From a bacterium (lineage in GTDB: Bacteria > JACRDZ01 > JAQUKH01), in assembly GCA_028719205.1 (NCBI GenBank), contig JAQUKH010000008.1:23000-86999 (forward strand): 64,000 nucleotides of DNA. The letters are read 5' to 3'. Made by a program: the position numbers and the translations under genes. Below, piece after piece: positions 1 through 8,690 of this stretch. The notes under the pieces were generated by a model, which was not told where the DNA came from, made no database searches, and worked only from the letters and a program-made list of their open reading frames with translations. How positions within the stretch are numbered: the stretch's first letter is position 1; every line of letters starts with the position of its first letter.

Positions 1-768
1 AAATATTTCAGCAAAAAATAATTTCATCGCTTCCCAGGACCTTTTGTCGGCTTTTTCATTATAAGCGACCCCTTTTGAAGGATCGTTTCCTGAATCCGGA
101 TTTGTAAAACTGTGAACAGCTCCGCCATAAATATACACCTGCCAATCAACACCTGATTTTCGCATTTCTTCCTGGAATGACGCCATATGTTCCGGTTTTA
201 CGTTCGGATCATCGCCTCCATGAAGAACCAATACTTTTGCTTTTATATTTTTTGCTTCATAAGATGGGGTATCAAGCCCGCCGTGAAAACTGACTACTCC
301 TGATAACAACGCTCCGCTGCGAGCCAACTCAAGAACCGTCGTTCCTCCAAAACAATAACCTATAGCCGCGACCTTATCAGTATCAGTCAGCTTGTTCATC
401 TTTAATACCTCAAGCCCTGCATTGGCCCTTGCTTGCATTAACTTTCTATCGCTTCTATATATTCCAGCGAATGCCCCTGCTTCATTTGCGTCTTTCGCAA
501 TTACCCCTTTACCATACATATCGATGGCAAAAGCGATATATCCAAGTTTTGCCAATTGCTCTGCACGCCCGCGGATATATTTATTAAGACCCCACCACTC
601 ATGAACTACCAGAATACCCGGCCTTTTTCCTTTTATAGAATCATCATAAGCAAGATAACCCTCAAGCACAGTATCACCATGCTTGTATTCAATAACTTCA
701 GTATGAAGCTTAGCTGAAACGTTAATAGTCCACAGCAAAAGCAACCCGGTTATCAGCAAGTTTTTCAT
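1..768 (-). CDS. Dienelactone hydrolase family protein, exported (3' end beyond window)
   Basis: An open frame of 256 codons runs from ATG at 768 to the window edge without a stop. Residues 1-19 form a signal peptide ending in VSA, so the enzyme is probably periplasmic. The alpha/beta-hydrolase core is complete: the nucleophile sits in GYCFGG (Cys139), the acid in HGGDDP (about Asp187) and the base in AVHSF (His219), the Cys-Asp-His triad of dienelactone hydrolases. The family usually ends near this length, so few residues should be missing. GGAGGT lies just upstream of the ATG. In members of this family the substrate is often not a dienelactone, so only an ester or lactone hydrolase role is safe. 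Confidence 0.88.
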   Translation of the reverse strand, partial: MKNLLITGLLLLWTINVSAKLHTEVIEYKHGDTVLEGYLAYDDSIKGKRPGILVVHEWWGLNKYIRGRAEQLAKLGYIAFAIDMYGKGVIAKDANEAGAFAGIYRSDRKLMQARANAGLEVLKMNKLTDTDKVAAIGYCFGGTTVLELARSGALLSGVVSFHGGLDTPSYEAKNIKAKVLVLHGGDDPNVKPEHMASFQEEMRKSGVDWQVYIYGGAVHSFTNPDSGNDPSKGVAYNEKADKRSWEAMKLFFAEIF

Positions 769-783
769 AGATACCTCCGTGTG

Positions 784-984
784 CTATTTGTCACATGTTG
801 AATTCAGCTTTTGTTTAACTAACTTCTCTGCCTCAAGCCAATCTTCCAGCTCATTACCGGGAACACAATTCCTTTTTTCATAAAGGCTATAGGCAACTTC
901 ACAAATTTTTTGATTCATTTGTTCATTTGGCTTGTTACCTCTGGGATCTTTAGCCCCTAAATTTAAATGGTGTTTTTTTTGCAT
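784..984 (-). CDS. DUF2934 domain small protein
   Basis: This 66-residue protein carries the DUF2934 pattern in its C-terminal half: an ICEVAYSLYEKR helix followed by ELEDWLEAEKLV. The frame is open further upstream, but the ATG at 984 is chosen because AGGAGG precedes it by a normal distance and the upstream part is low-complexity Lys/Phe sequence overlapping a likely promoter. Function of the family is unknown; members are small soluble proteins. It sits 15 bp before the dienelactone hydrolase start and is probably co-transcribed with it. Confidence 0.72.
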   Translation of the reverse strand: MQKKHHLNLGAKDPRGNKPNEQMNQKICEVAYSLYEKRNCVPGNELEDWLEAEKLVKQKLNSTCDK

Positions 985-1019
985 TTGTAAAACCTCCTTT
1001 TTTTTATAAATTTGTTTTA

Positions 1020-1047
1020 ATTTTACAGAAAAAAATAAAAATGTAAA
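1020..1047 (-). promoter_or_regulatory. Sigma70-type promoter for the DUF2934 gene
   Basis: Read on the minus strand: TTTACA (1047-1042), 16 bp, TAAAAT (1025-1020), about 35 bp upstream of the ATG at 984. The region is very AT-rich, so a chance match is possible. Confidence 0.45.
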
Positions 1048-1161
1048 TTGGCTAATAGCGCTTTTTTCTGACTTTTTCACACATAAAAATGATTATGAAA
1101 GTTCTTAAATAAAAATATGCCAGGAGGGAAATAAATAAGAGGAGCTTGAAATATTTTTTAT

Positions 1162-1377
1162 TTATTCTTTGAGTATTGTTGTAACGTAAAGGTCTTCAAC
1201 TTTTTCCCTGGCCCAGGGGGTTCTTCTTAAAAACTTAAGGCTTGATTTAATGCTGGGGTCATAATTAAAACATCTTATTTCGATGATCTTTCCCAATTCT
1301 TCAAAACCGTATACCTCAACTAAACGGGTCAGGATCATTTCCAGTGTGATGCCATGAAGTTTGTTTTTTAAAGCCAT
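1162..1377 (-). CDS. VF530 family (DUF2132) small DNA-binding-like protein
   Basis: The 71 residues match the VF530/DUF2132 family along the whole length: [15 protein letters not shown], then the hallmark [28 protein letters not shown] written across residues 33-61. A member from Vibrio fischeri has a known fold and is described as DNA-binding, but a cellular role is not established. The gene stands between the btuB terminator-like hairpin and the DUF2934 gene and has only a weak ribosome binding site. Confidence 0.85.
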   Translation of the reverse strand: MALKNKLHGITLEMILTRLVEVYGFEELGKIIEIRCFNYDPSIKSSLKFLRRTPWAREKVEDLYVTTILKE

Positions 1378-1407
1378 AAATGTCTTTTTTATATTTTGAT
1401 AATTCGG

Positions 1408-1447
1408 GCGGACAAAGGCATATTTTTAAAGATATTCCTTTGTCCGC
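1408..1447 (-). terminator. Stem-loop after btuB
   Basis: GCGGACAAAGG at 1408-1418 pairs with CCTTTGTCCGC at 1437-1447, with further A/T pairing inward. It starts 12 bp after the btuB stop. There is no clean T-tract after it on the minus strand, so it may slow or protect the transcript rather than act as a classic intrinsic terminator. Confidence 0.5.
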
Positions 1448-1459
1448 GCACGATTCTGT

Positions 1460-3430
1460 TTAATAATTTAGTTTAACACCACCGTAAAAAGATGATCCGG
1501 GTGTTCCATAGCCTTTGGCTTCTTCATAATCTTTATTGAATATATTATCCGCCCTGGCATAAATTTCCAGATTTTTGCTGATACCGTATGATGTTGTGAT
1601 ATTAACCAGGGTATAACTGTCAAGAATTATTCTCTGGCCCAGGTTTATATCATCCCTTTTCCCTGTGTAGACCGCGTCTATACTGAATATTCCATCTTTC
1701 ACAAAATGATAATCCATGCCTAAAGAATATTTATTCTTCGGCCTTCTCACTAAATTCTCTCCATTTGTCCTGTCCTTTGCTCTTAACTTCGCCGCTGTCG
1801 CTTTAAGAGTAAAATCATCTTTAAGTTTCAGCGATGAATTTAATTCTACGCCTTCCGTCAGTGCCTTCGCGATATTCCTATATTTTGAGGTTACCAGGTC
1901 ATAATCAACCATATTTTTATAATCACTGTGGAAATATGTAAAATCAAAATATACTTTATTCTCTAAGAAACTTTGCTCAATTCCAAGATCATAACTTTTG
2001 CTTTCATCCGGTTTAAGATCGGGATCTCCTATCGGCCCTCCCCCGTAATCCTCGGTGGAATAGAGCTGATATAAAGAAGGCGCTTTAAATCCGGTCGCGT
2101 AGCTCGCTTTGAGTTTAGTGTTTGTACCGGCAATATTATAACCCGGAGCAACACGATAAGTTACCTTCGAGCCAAACCTGTCATGGTTATCCAATCTCGC
2201 GCCAACGACGGCAAATATTTTATCATTGACGTTAACTTGATCCTGCAGGAAATATCCCCTGTTTCGGGCTTTTTTCTCAGGGAAATCAGAGACAAACGGC
2301 CCAAACGCGCTTTCAGAATAATAGTATGATTTCCCCATTTCTTCACCGTAATCCAAACCAATCATAAAATTATTGATCTTATTCGCCGCCAGGCTGTGCT
2401 GCCAGTTAATTTTTCTGATCTGCGATGAAAAGGTATTACACATCAGGTCATCTGGATGGTCAACATCCTTATCATTATTATAATCCCGGTTATGGCGTGA
2501 GAAAGAAACACCGATCCTCTGGTCACCCGCTTTAACAAAACCAGGTACTCCGCATTGCAACCCTAAATATAGTTCTTTATTTTCTCCTGTATAATTCGGA
2601 TCATCTTCAGGCAGACCGATTGAATAGTTATAACCATCAAGGCCGAATTTTGATACTAAATATTTAAAAACCAGGTCCGTACTGATTTTTTCTTTCGGTG
2701 TAAAGGTAAATCTTGAAGATAAAGATGTATTGTGATAACCATCTTTTTCGTTATTACCGTATTTTTTAGCGGCGGATGAAATACCTTCGGTATCTATTTG
2801 TGTTACTCCTAACGAGTAACTTAATTTATCATTGCCTCCGCCAACTTCAAATCCTTCTCGAAATGTTTTAAAAGAACCGGCTTCGGAAAATAATGAAAAT
2901 CTTTTGCCTGCCCCTTTTTTTGTGATTATGTTGATAACCCCGCCCATAGCATCCGAGCCATATAAGGTGCTTTGAGGCCCCTTAACAATCTCAATCTGTT
3001 CTACATTTTCCAATGTCAGATTGGAAAGATTATAAGAACGGCCCGGTTCCATCGGATCATTCATTTCTATCCCATCGATCATAACCAGAGTATGTTCTGA
3101 TCTCGCGCCGCGGATAAAAACAGAAGCCATACCTCCTGTCTGAACAATATCAATTCCCGGCAAGTCCTTCAACAATTCAATTACAGTAGCCTTTTTTTTC
3201 TCTTCAATATCTTCGGCGGCAATAACCGTTATTGAACTTGCTAACTCTGCCTTAGGGGTAACCGATTTGGTAGCTGTAATAACATCTATGCTTTTAATTC
3301 TTGCAGGAACATTTTTGTCATTAACCTTAATATAAAAATCTTCAGTCACTTCATTTCCAGTCTCAGCGGAGACTGCGTTAAAAAACATAATAAATAAACA
3401 AATAAAAACAACGGAAATAATTCTTTTCAT
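1460..3430 (-). CDS. btuB: TonB-dependent outer-membrane receptor, BtuB-like (cobalamin)
   Basis: About 656 residues. A signal peptide ends near VSAETG. A plug domain follows (residues ~45-165) with the usual VIELLKDLPGIDI, VFIRGARSEHTLVMIDG and VEQIEIVKGPQSTLYG blocks, then a beta-barrel ending in an aromatic residue (GGVKLNY). The B12 assignment rests on context: it is the last gene of the btuFCD/cob locus and is preceded by its own cobalamin riboswitch. The ATG at 3430 is chosen over one 30 bp upstream because it starts the signal peptide directly and GGAGGAGAAAGGGAG precedes it. It would bring corrinoids across the outer membrane using TonB energy; TonB genes are not in the window. Confidence 0.88.
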   Translation of the reverse strand: MKRIISVVFICLFIMFFNAVSAETGNEVTEDFYIKVNDKNVPARIKSIDVITATKSVTPKAELASSITVIAAEDIEEKKKATVIELLKDLPGIDIVQTGGMASVFIRGARSEHTLVMIDGIEMNDPMEPGRSYNLSNLTLENVEQIEIVKGPQSTLYGSDAMGGVINIITKKGAGKRFSLFSEAGSFKTFREGFEVGGGNDKLSYSLGVTQIDTEGISSAAKKYGNNEKDGYHNTSLSSRFTFTPKEKISTDLVFKYLVSKFGLDGYNYSIGLPEDDPNYTGENKELYLGLQCGVPGFVKAGDQRIGVSFSRHNRDYNNDKDVDHPDDLMCNTFSSQIRKINWQHSLAANKINNFMIGLDYGEEMGKSYYYSESAFGPFVSDFPEKKARNRGYFLQDQVNVNDKIFAVVGARLDNHDRFGSKVTYRVAPGYNIAGTNTKLKASYATGFKAPSLYQLYSTEDYGGGPIGDPDLKPDESKSYDLGIEQSFLENKVYFDFTYFHSDYKNMVDYDLVTSKYRNIAKALTEGVELNSSLKLKDDFTLKATAAKLRAKDRTNGENLVRRPKNKYSLGMDYHFVKDGIFSIDAVYTGKRDDINLGQRIILDSYTLVNITTSYGISKNLEIYARADNIFNKDYEEAKGYGTPGSSFYGGVKLNY

Positions 3431-3439
3431 TTCTCCCTT

Positions 3440-3562
3440 TCTCCTCCCGTGAGGAAGCACTCCATAATAAACAATCGTCCGGGCTATCCGCCTCAGGCGG
3501 AATTACCGTTGCAGGGCAGCGTTCCGAATTACACGGAAACTTCCTTTGCTTATTGGATTAAG
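3440..3562 (-). ncRNA. Cobalamin riboswitch upstream of btuB (short form)
   Basis: On the minus strand, GGAAGTTTCCGTGTAATTCG is followed by GAACGCTGCCCTGCAACGGT, which fits the conserved cobalamin-riboswitch core (GGTG...CCG..GCTGCCC.GCAAC.GTAA). A B12-box-like AGCCCGGACGA follows. The usual long P7-P10 part appears replaced by the short palindrome TCCGCCTGAGGCGGA (3487-3501). At the 3' end TTCCTC pairs with GAGGAG (3441-3456), which includes the Shine-Dalgarno sequence of btuB, so control is probably at translation initiation. Confidence 0.68.
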
Positions 3563-3583
3563 TTTTTAATAAATTCCTTTACA

Positions 3584-3616
3584 AACTAACTACTAGCGTC
3601 TATCTACTAATTACTT
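3584..3616. repeat. Degenerate 7-bp-period repeat between btuD and riboswitch
   Basis: The + strand reads ACTAACT ACTAGCG TCTATCT ACTAATT ACTTATT, five units of seven bases with related sequence. It resembles the more regular ACTTGTG-type heptads elsewhere in the window and runs into the btuD stop codon. Confidence 0.5.
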
Positions 3617-4409
3617 ATTTTGCACCTCCTTTTCCTTCTGAAACCAGAAAAACATACGGTTTTTTTGATAACGGATTTTCCTTAACAAGAACAACAGTTT
3701 TATAAACCTCTTCAATGGTTTGATAAGTCAGGACTTCGCAGGGTGATCCGATTTTATGAACTCTTCCATTATTAATAAGAACCAGCCTATCGCAATATTC
3801 ACTCGCGAGATTGAGGTCGTGCAAAACTATTACTACAGTAATATTCCGTTCTTTATTTAATCTTTTTATCAGGTCCATTATTTTAACCTGATGAGCGATA
3901 TCTAACTGATTTGTCGGTTCATCCAGAAGCAGCAGTTTTGGTTTTTGCGCGAGCGCCCTTGCTATATAAACCAGCTGACGTTCTCCGCCGCTTAAACTTC
4001 CCATCAGCCTTTTCCTGAATTCCAGCGTATCCGTTAAAACCATTGCCTCATTCACGATTTTCCCATCATCTTTTGACTCAAATAATTGTATTCTCTGGCG
4101 GTAGGGGATCCTTCCCAAAAGAACAAACTCTTCAACACTCATCATCATATCAATATCAAAATTCTGTGAAACAACGGCGAGCTTTCGCGCAAGCCCTTTA
4201 AAATCAATTTCATCCAGGTCTATTCCATCAAGAAAAATCCCGCCGTTCCTTGGATGAATAATTTTTGTTATTGCCCTGAATAAGGTAGTTTTGCCTGAAC
4301 CATTAGGCCCGATTATCCCTAAAAATTCATTTTCTTTTATTTTAATATTAATATCAGTCAATGAAAATCTGGCGTCATAACCGCAGGTTAAATTATTAAT
4401 TTCAAGCAT
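3615..4409 (-). CDS. btuD: Cobalamin ABC transporter ATP-binding protein
   Basis: 264 residues with all ABC ATPase motifs: Walker A GPNGSGKT (34-41), Q-loop near VVSQNFD, signature LSGGERQ (~140), Walker B LLLLDEPT, and the switch His in VVLHD. It belongs to the FecCD/BtuCD-type importer ATPases (iron-siderophore, heme and B12 importers cannot be told apart from sequence alone). The start overlaps the end of btuC by 8 bp, showing translational coupling. B12 specificity is inferred from the neighbouring cob genes and riboswitches. Confidence 0.92.
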   Translation of the reverse strand: MLEINNLTCGYDARFSLTDINIKIKENEFLGIIGPNGSGKTTLFRAITKIIHPRNGGIFLDGIDLDEIDFKGLARKLAVVSQNFDIDMMMSVEEFVLLGRIPYRQRIQLFESKDDGKIVNEAMVLTDTLEFRKRLMGSLSGGERQLVYIARALAQKPKLLLLDEPTNQLDIAHQVKIMDLIKRLNKERNITVVIVLHDLNLASEYCDRLVLINNGRVHKIGSPCEVLTYQTIEEVYKTVVLVKENPLSKKPYVFLVSEGKGGAK

Positions 4410-5412
4410 ATTTGTTCCTTTTTCCGCTCAATAAATATATAAAAAGGCTACCGCCGATAATTCCTGTAATTACGCCTACCGGTAATTCCAAAGGAGAAAT
4501 AACCGTCCGGGCAAGCGTGTCACACAGGATAAGAAATATCCCTCCCGCCAAAAAAGACGCGGGTAAAAGTATTCTATAATCTCTCCCCACAAAAAACCGC
4601 ATCAAGTGCGGCACAACCAATCCGATAAAACCGATACTTCCGGTCACTGAAACCGCGCAGCCTGTAAGTAAAGAACTTATCAGGAACAGCCATTTTTTAA
4701 TTTTTTCCACGTTTATTCCCAAATGCGCCGCGTCCTCTTCACCTATCGACATCGCGTTAAGCTCAGTAGAAAATAAGCAGGAAACAACCAAACCAAAAAA
4801 AGAAATAATAACCATTAATTTGATAAGCACCCGGTCTGATCCGTCAAGAGAACCCATCATCCAGAAAATTATTCCCTGAAGATCCGCCGCTGAAGCTACA
4901 GCCATAGTGAACATAACAAGAGATGAAGAAATAAAACTTATCATTACCCCTGTTAGTAAAAGGCTCTGAAGCCTTATAATTCCTCTGCTTGTTGTTAACC
5001 AGTAAAGAAGTAAAATTACTAAGCCCGCTCCAATAAAGCCAAATACCGGCAAAGACAGAACACCTAATTTCCTGCTCAATCCTAAAATAATATTCAGGCA
5101 CACTCCCAATGCCGCCCCGCCTGAAATACCTAGGGTATAAGGCTCAACCAGAGGATTTCGAAACATACCCTGTAGTATCGCGCCTGAAAGGGCCAGGGCG
5201 CTCCCTACCGCAAAACCTAAAATAATACGGGGCAGGCGGATATCAAAAATAATGCTGTATTCCGTTGTCCCTCTTCCCGCGAATAATAAAGAAATAATAT
5301 TTTTAAACGGAATACCCGCAGAACCTACAAGTAAGGAAATAATACTTACTCCTAAAAGAATTATTGCCAAAATTAATATCCAAACGATCCAGGTATATAT
5401 TTTTTTATTCAT
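4402..5412 (-). CDS. btuC: Cobalamin ABC transporter permease (FecCD family)
   Basis: 336 residues, about ten membrane helices, typical of the FecCD/BtuC family. Family landmarks include RLPRIILGFAVGSALALSGA and GSIGFIGLVVPHLMRF in the region contacting the ATPase. It overlaps btuF upstream and btuD downstream by 8 bp each. It should form the inner-membrane channel of a BtuC2D2-F importer moving corrinoid from the periplasm to the cytoplasm. Confidence 0.92.
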   Translation of the reverse strand: MNKKIYTWIVWILILAIILLGVSIISLLVGSAGIPFKNIISLLFAGRGTTEYSIIFDIRLPRIILGFAVGSALALSGAILQGMFRNPLVEPYTLGISGGAALGVCLNIILGLSRKLGVLSLPVFGFIGAGLVILLLYWLTTSRGIIRLQSLLLTGVMISFISSSLVMFTMAVASAADLQGIIFWMMGSLDGSDRVLIKLMVIISFFGLVVSCLFSTELNAMSIGEEDAAHLGINVEKIKKWLFLISSLLTGCAVSVTGSIGFIGLVVPHLMRFFVGRDYRILLPASFLAGGIFLILCDTLARTVISPLELPVGVITGIIGGSLFIYLLSGKRNKYA

Positions 5413-6220
5413 GTTGTAAGATTTTAACTATTTTTTCTAATGTATCGATAAAAGTTACCGGCGTGGGACTGCACAACGCGTAGGCGTCAAAAATATGGAC
5501 CCTCTTATTTTTTACTGCCTTTAAAACTTTGTGTTCTTCCCATGCTTTTTTTTCTTCTTCGCTTGAGATCCCCATATCCGCTATAATTATCACATCCGGG
5601 TCATTTTTAAAAACCTCTTCACGCGAATAATATCCGATCTTCAGGCCTCTCGCGATATTTACCCCTCCGGCAAATTCTATAAAATCATTTCCGAATGAAT
5701 CGGATGCCAAAGCGAATAAAGGTTTAGAACCCAACTCAACAAACACTGTTGTTTTTTGTCCTTTTTTAATTTTATTTCTGATCAATTCTACTTTATCTTT
5801 TGAATCCTTAATAATTTGTTCAGCTTCTTTTTTTTTGCCGACAAGCTCTCCAAGCTCTAAAAATTTTTCACAAAGATCATTGTAATCTTTAGCTAATGGA
5901 AATTTTAAAACGTTTATACCTAAACTTTTTAATTTTGCCACCGCCTTAACATCCGTCAGATTCGTCGCTAAAACTAGATCCGGTTCTAAGCTTACGATCT
6001 TTTCGATATTAACCTCAATTACTGTCCCGACACGTTCAACTTTTTTCTCGATATTATCTGTTTTACAATATACCGTACAGCCTATGAGTTTAGCGGAAGC
6101 ATTTAAAAGACAGATCTCTTCCGTTAAAACCGGACCGAGGGAAATGATCCGCTCATAAGCAAAACCCGTTTTACAAAAACAAAATATATATACTATTCCT
6201 ATAATTAATAACTTTTTCAT
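5405..6220 (-). CDS. btuF: Periplasmic cobalamin-binding protein
   Basis: 271 residues: signal peptide to about residue 21 (FCKTGFA), then a two-lobed helical-backbone binding fold. RIISLGPVLTEEICLL and IVSLEPDLVLATN match the N-lobe of BtuF/FhuD-type proteins, and DVIIIADMGIS with KNKRVHIFDA the C-lobe. No lipobox is present, so it should be a free periplasmic protein. Start overlaps cobQ by 4 bp (ATGA). It would hand corrinoids to BtuCD. Confidence 0.9.
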   Translation of the reverse strand: MKKLLIIGIVYIFCFCKTGFAYERIISLGPVLTEEICLLNASAKLIGCTVYCKTDNIEKKVERVGTVIEVNIEKIVSLEPDLVLATNLTDVKAVAKLKSLGINVLKFPLAKDYNDLCEKFLELGELVGKKKEAEQIIKDSKDKVELIRNKIKKGQKTTVFVELGSKPLFALASDSFGNDFIEFAGGVNIARGLKIGYYSREEVFKNDPDVIIIADMGISSEEEKKAWEEHKVLKAVKNKRVHIFDAYALCSPTPVTFIDTLEKIVKILQHE

Positions 6221-7743
6221 ATTTTCATTGTTTTATATAAATAATCCATATCAATATTTTTCCTGATAACATCCGCCAATTTATCGAATTCCATGTCAAC
6301 ATTGAAATCTGTTGTTTGAGATAATACCGGCCATCCTTTTTTTGATCTTATCCTGTTCAAAAAATCTCTTCTGAACGAATTATTATCAAAAATCCCATGC
6401 AGGTATGTTCCATAAACTTGTTTATTTCCTGAAACTATACCATCAAAATATCTTACTTTTTTACCATCACGTTCATTGATCTCAAATAAATGCGAATATT
6501 TGCCAATAACCTTCGTGCGGCCATGATGGATCTCATAACCATATATTTTTTCGCCGGAAAATAACTCTTTCCCTTTAACCTGCCTGAGTATCTTTTCTTT
6601 TTCAAGGCTTGTGACAACAGGTAAAACTCCCAAACCATCAGTTTTTTTGCAATTAGATTCCAAAGAATGACTATCCAGTATTTTTCTGCCGAGCATCTGG
6701 TAACCGCCGCAGATACCCAAAATAGTCACAAGTCTTAAGTCATAAGTCACAAGTATTTTTTCAGCAAAACCTGAATTTTTTAAATATTTTAGATCACCGA
6801 TCGTATTTTTTGTCCCTGGAAGAATTATAATGTCCGGACTACCTAATTCTTCCGGCCTTCTGACATATCGTAGCAAAACATCCGGCTCTTTTTCCAGCGG
6901 ATCAAAATCCGTGAAATTAGAAATATGCGGCAAATATATCACCGCTATATCTATTTTTTTTATCTTTTTACTTGTGACTTCCTCCACGGCGGACAAGTGT
7001 GACTTGCAACTTGCAACTTCCAGTGGAACTGAATCCTCCTCCGGTATTCTTACATCCCGAAAATATGGAATTACTCCCAGTACTTTAATGCCAGTGCGTT
7101 TCTCCAAAAATCTTACACCCGGAGTAAGTAAATTAATATCCCCGCGAAATTTATTTATTATTATTCCTTTAATCCTTTTTCTTTCCTTTTTAGTCAATAA
7201 CTCCAGCGTTCCGACTACCCACGCCAAAGCCCCGCCTTTGTCGATGTCGCAAACTAAAATTACAGGCGCTTTGGCATATTCCGCCATTTTCATATTAACA
7301 AAATCATGTGACTTTAAATTTACCTCGGCCGGGCTTCCCGCCCCCTCGATCACAACTGCCTCATATTTATTGATCAACCTGTCAAACGATTCATGAACTG
7401 TTTTTATCAGGTCCTTTTTATGTTCTATATATTGGACAGCCTCCATATTCCTGAGCGGTTTACCCAATACAATTACCTGCGCGCCTGTATCGCTTGACGG
7501 TTTAATCAAAACCGGATTCATATCCACGGTCGGTTCAAGCCTCGATGCCTGCGCCTGAACTGCCTGCGCGCGGCCGATCTCACCGCCGCCCTTAGTTACA
7601 AATGAATTAAGGGCCATGTTTTGCGCTTTAAAAGGAGCGACTCTAAAACCATCCTGCAAAAAAATACGGCATAATCCTGCCGTAATTACACTTTTGCCGA
7701 CACCTGACCCGGTCCCGCAAATTTGAAGTGCTTTCCCTCTCAT
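6217..7743 (-). CDS. cobQ: Cobyric acid synthase
   Basis: 508 residues, the usual length. The N-terminal dethiobiotin-synthetase-like domain begins LQICGTGSGVGKSVITAGLC and includes PFKAQNMALNSFVT; the C-terminal class I glutamine amidotransferase has the nucleophile Cys in GICGGYQMLG and a late His in YGTYLHGIFDN. It amidates four side chains of adenosyl-cobyrinic a,c-diamide using glutamine and ATP. Two short segments are unlike the family and are encoded by 7-bp-period repeats: one (residues ~242-257) in the interdomain linker, one (~331-341) just before the glutaminase Cys motif. It overlaps cobS and btuF by 4 bp each. Confidence 0.95.
   Translation of the reverse strand: MRGKALQICGTGSGVGKSVITAGLCRIFLQDGFRVAPFKAQNMALNSFVTKGGGEIGRAQAVQAQASRLEPTVDMNPVLIKPSSDTGAQVIVLGKPLRNMEAVQYIEHKKDLIKTVHESFDRLINKYEAVVIEGAGSPAEVNLKSHDFVNMKMAEYAKAPVILVCDIDKGGALAWVVGTLELLTKKERKRIKGIIINKFRGDINLLTPGVRFLEKRTGIKVLGVIPYFRDVRIPEEDSVPLEVASCKSHLSAVEEVTSKKIKKIDIAVIYLPHISNFTDFDPLEKEPDVLLRYVRRPEELGSPDIIILPGTKNTIGDLKYLKNSGFAEKILVTYDLRLVTILGICGGYQMLGRKILDSHSLESNCKKTDGLGVLPVVTSLEKEKILRQVKGKELFSGEKIYGYEIHHGRTKVIGKYSHLFEINERDGKKVRYFDGIVSGNKQVYGTYLHGIFDNNSFRRDFLNRIRSKKGWPVLSQTTDFNVDMEFDKLADVIRKNIDMDYLYKTMKI
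6724..6754. repeat. 7-bp tandem repeat inside cobQ
   Basis: The + strand reads AGTCACA AGTCTTA AGTCATA AGTCACA AGT, an exact period of seven. It lies in frame in cobQ and encodes LVTYDLRLVTI just before the GICGGYQ glutaminase motif. Confidence 0.85.
6969..7020. repeat. Compound heptad repeat inside cobQ linker
   Basis: Contains ACTTGTGACTT at the left and GACTTGCAACTTGCAACTTC at the right, flanking CCACGGCGGACAAG. The heptads ACTTGCA ACTTGCA ACTTCC have period seven. The segment encodes the linker stretch around EVASCKSHLSAVEEVTSKK, which has no counterpart in typical CobQ proteins. Confidence 0.75.
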
Positions 7744-8489
7744 TTAAAACATCCTTCAATTATAATTAGACCAAAAAATAAAACCATAATTTCGCTGATC
7801 TCACTTACCGCCCCTATCGTATCCCCTGTCATCCCGCCTATTTTTTTCTTAAACCAATTTACTATAAGTAATATTACTACTGCTGACAAAATAAATATTA
7901 TTATCCCATTGATCTTTAATAATACCGCGAATAAACCCGCTGTAAAGATCAGCCCGAAAATCAATTGTGTTAAGGTTGTTTTTCCCACAAAATGCCTAGC
8001 CTTGCCTTCTTTCCGCGGATACTTAGTCTTATAGCAGGCAACAACCTGCATAAACTTACTGAACACCGCCATTAAAAAAATTATTTTCCATAAATTTCCC
8101 AATATCAGTAAACTCAACAAAAGTGAATATTTAAAAATTAACAGGCACACTATGCCAATAACACCCATCGCTCCGACATGGCTGTCTTTCATGATCTCCA
8201 GGATCTTTTCGGGCGGGTTATTTCCATAAAAACCGTCACAGGTATCAATAAAACCGTCCAGATGCATACCGCCGTAAATAAAAATTGAAATGATCAGAAT
8301 TAACGCGCTTTCAACATATATTGGCAAAGATCTTAATATGAAAAGGCTTAATACCAGAACCAGCCCAATGAGCACACCAACGACCGGAAAATATATCAAA
8401 GATTTACCAAAATCTTCTTCCTTTAACTCACCATTTATCTTAATAGGAAAAATGGTTAAAAATTGTAAGGCGATTAAAAAATGTTTCAT
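7740..8489 (-). CDS. cobS: Adenosylcobinamide-GDP ribazoletransferase (cobalamin synthase)
   Basis: 249 residues, polytopic membrane protein. It begins ALQFLTIFPIK, like most CobS proteins, and has the conserved cytoplasmic acidic motif GGMHLDGFIDTCDGFYG near residues 73-90, with GAMGVIG after it. CobS joins adenosylcobinamide-GDP to alpha-ribazole (or its phosphate) to complete the nucleotide loop at the inner membrane. The stop overlaps the cobQ start by 4 bp; about 200 bp of inverted-repeat DNA separates its start from cobT. Confidence 0.94.
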   Translation of the reverse strand: MKHFLIALQFLTIFPIKINGELKEEDFGKSLIYFPVVGVLIGLVLVLSLFILRSLPIYVESALILIISIFIYGGMHLDGFIDTCDGFYGNNPPEKILEIMKDSHVGAMGVIGIVCLLIFKYSLLLSLLILGNLWKIIFLMAVFSKFMQVVACYKTKYPRKEGKARHFVGKTTLTQLIFGLIFTAGLFAVLLKINGIIIFILSAVVILLIVNWFKKKIGGMTGDTIGAVSEISEIMVLFFGLIIIEGCFK

Positions 8490-8502
8490 ATAAATTACCA
8501 GT

Positions 8503-8690
8503 AATATTTTGCCTAAAATTTTTGAGCGACTTAAAACATTTTTGTTAATAAATCTTAGCGAAATTTTGGAATTTCGATTTCCACGAACCCAGATTTGCTA
8601 CTTGATAGGATTGTGGAAATCGTCCAAAATAAGCTTAGATTTATAAAAAATGTTGCCCGGAGCGAAAAAATATTTAGGCAAAATAAATAT
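8503..8690. repeat. Long imperfect inverted repeat between cobT and cobS (element E1)
   Basis: The outer arms TTTTGCCTAAA (8507-8517) and TTTAGGCAAAA (8673-8683) pair, as do inner segments around AAACATTTTTGTT with AAAAAATGTTG, AAATCTTAGC with GCTTAGATTT, and CGATTTCCAC with GTGGAAATCG. The whole intergenic region can fold into one long hairpin. No ORF lies in it. Confidence 0.75.
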
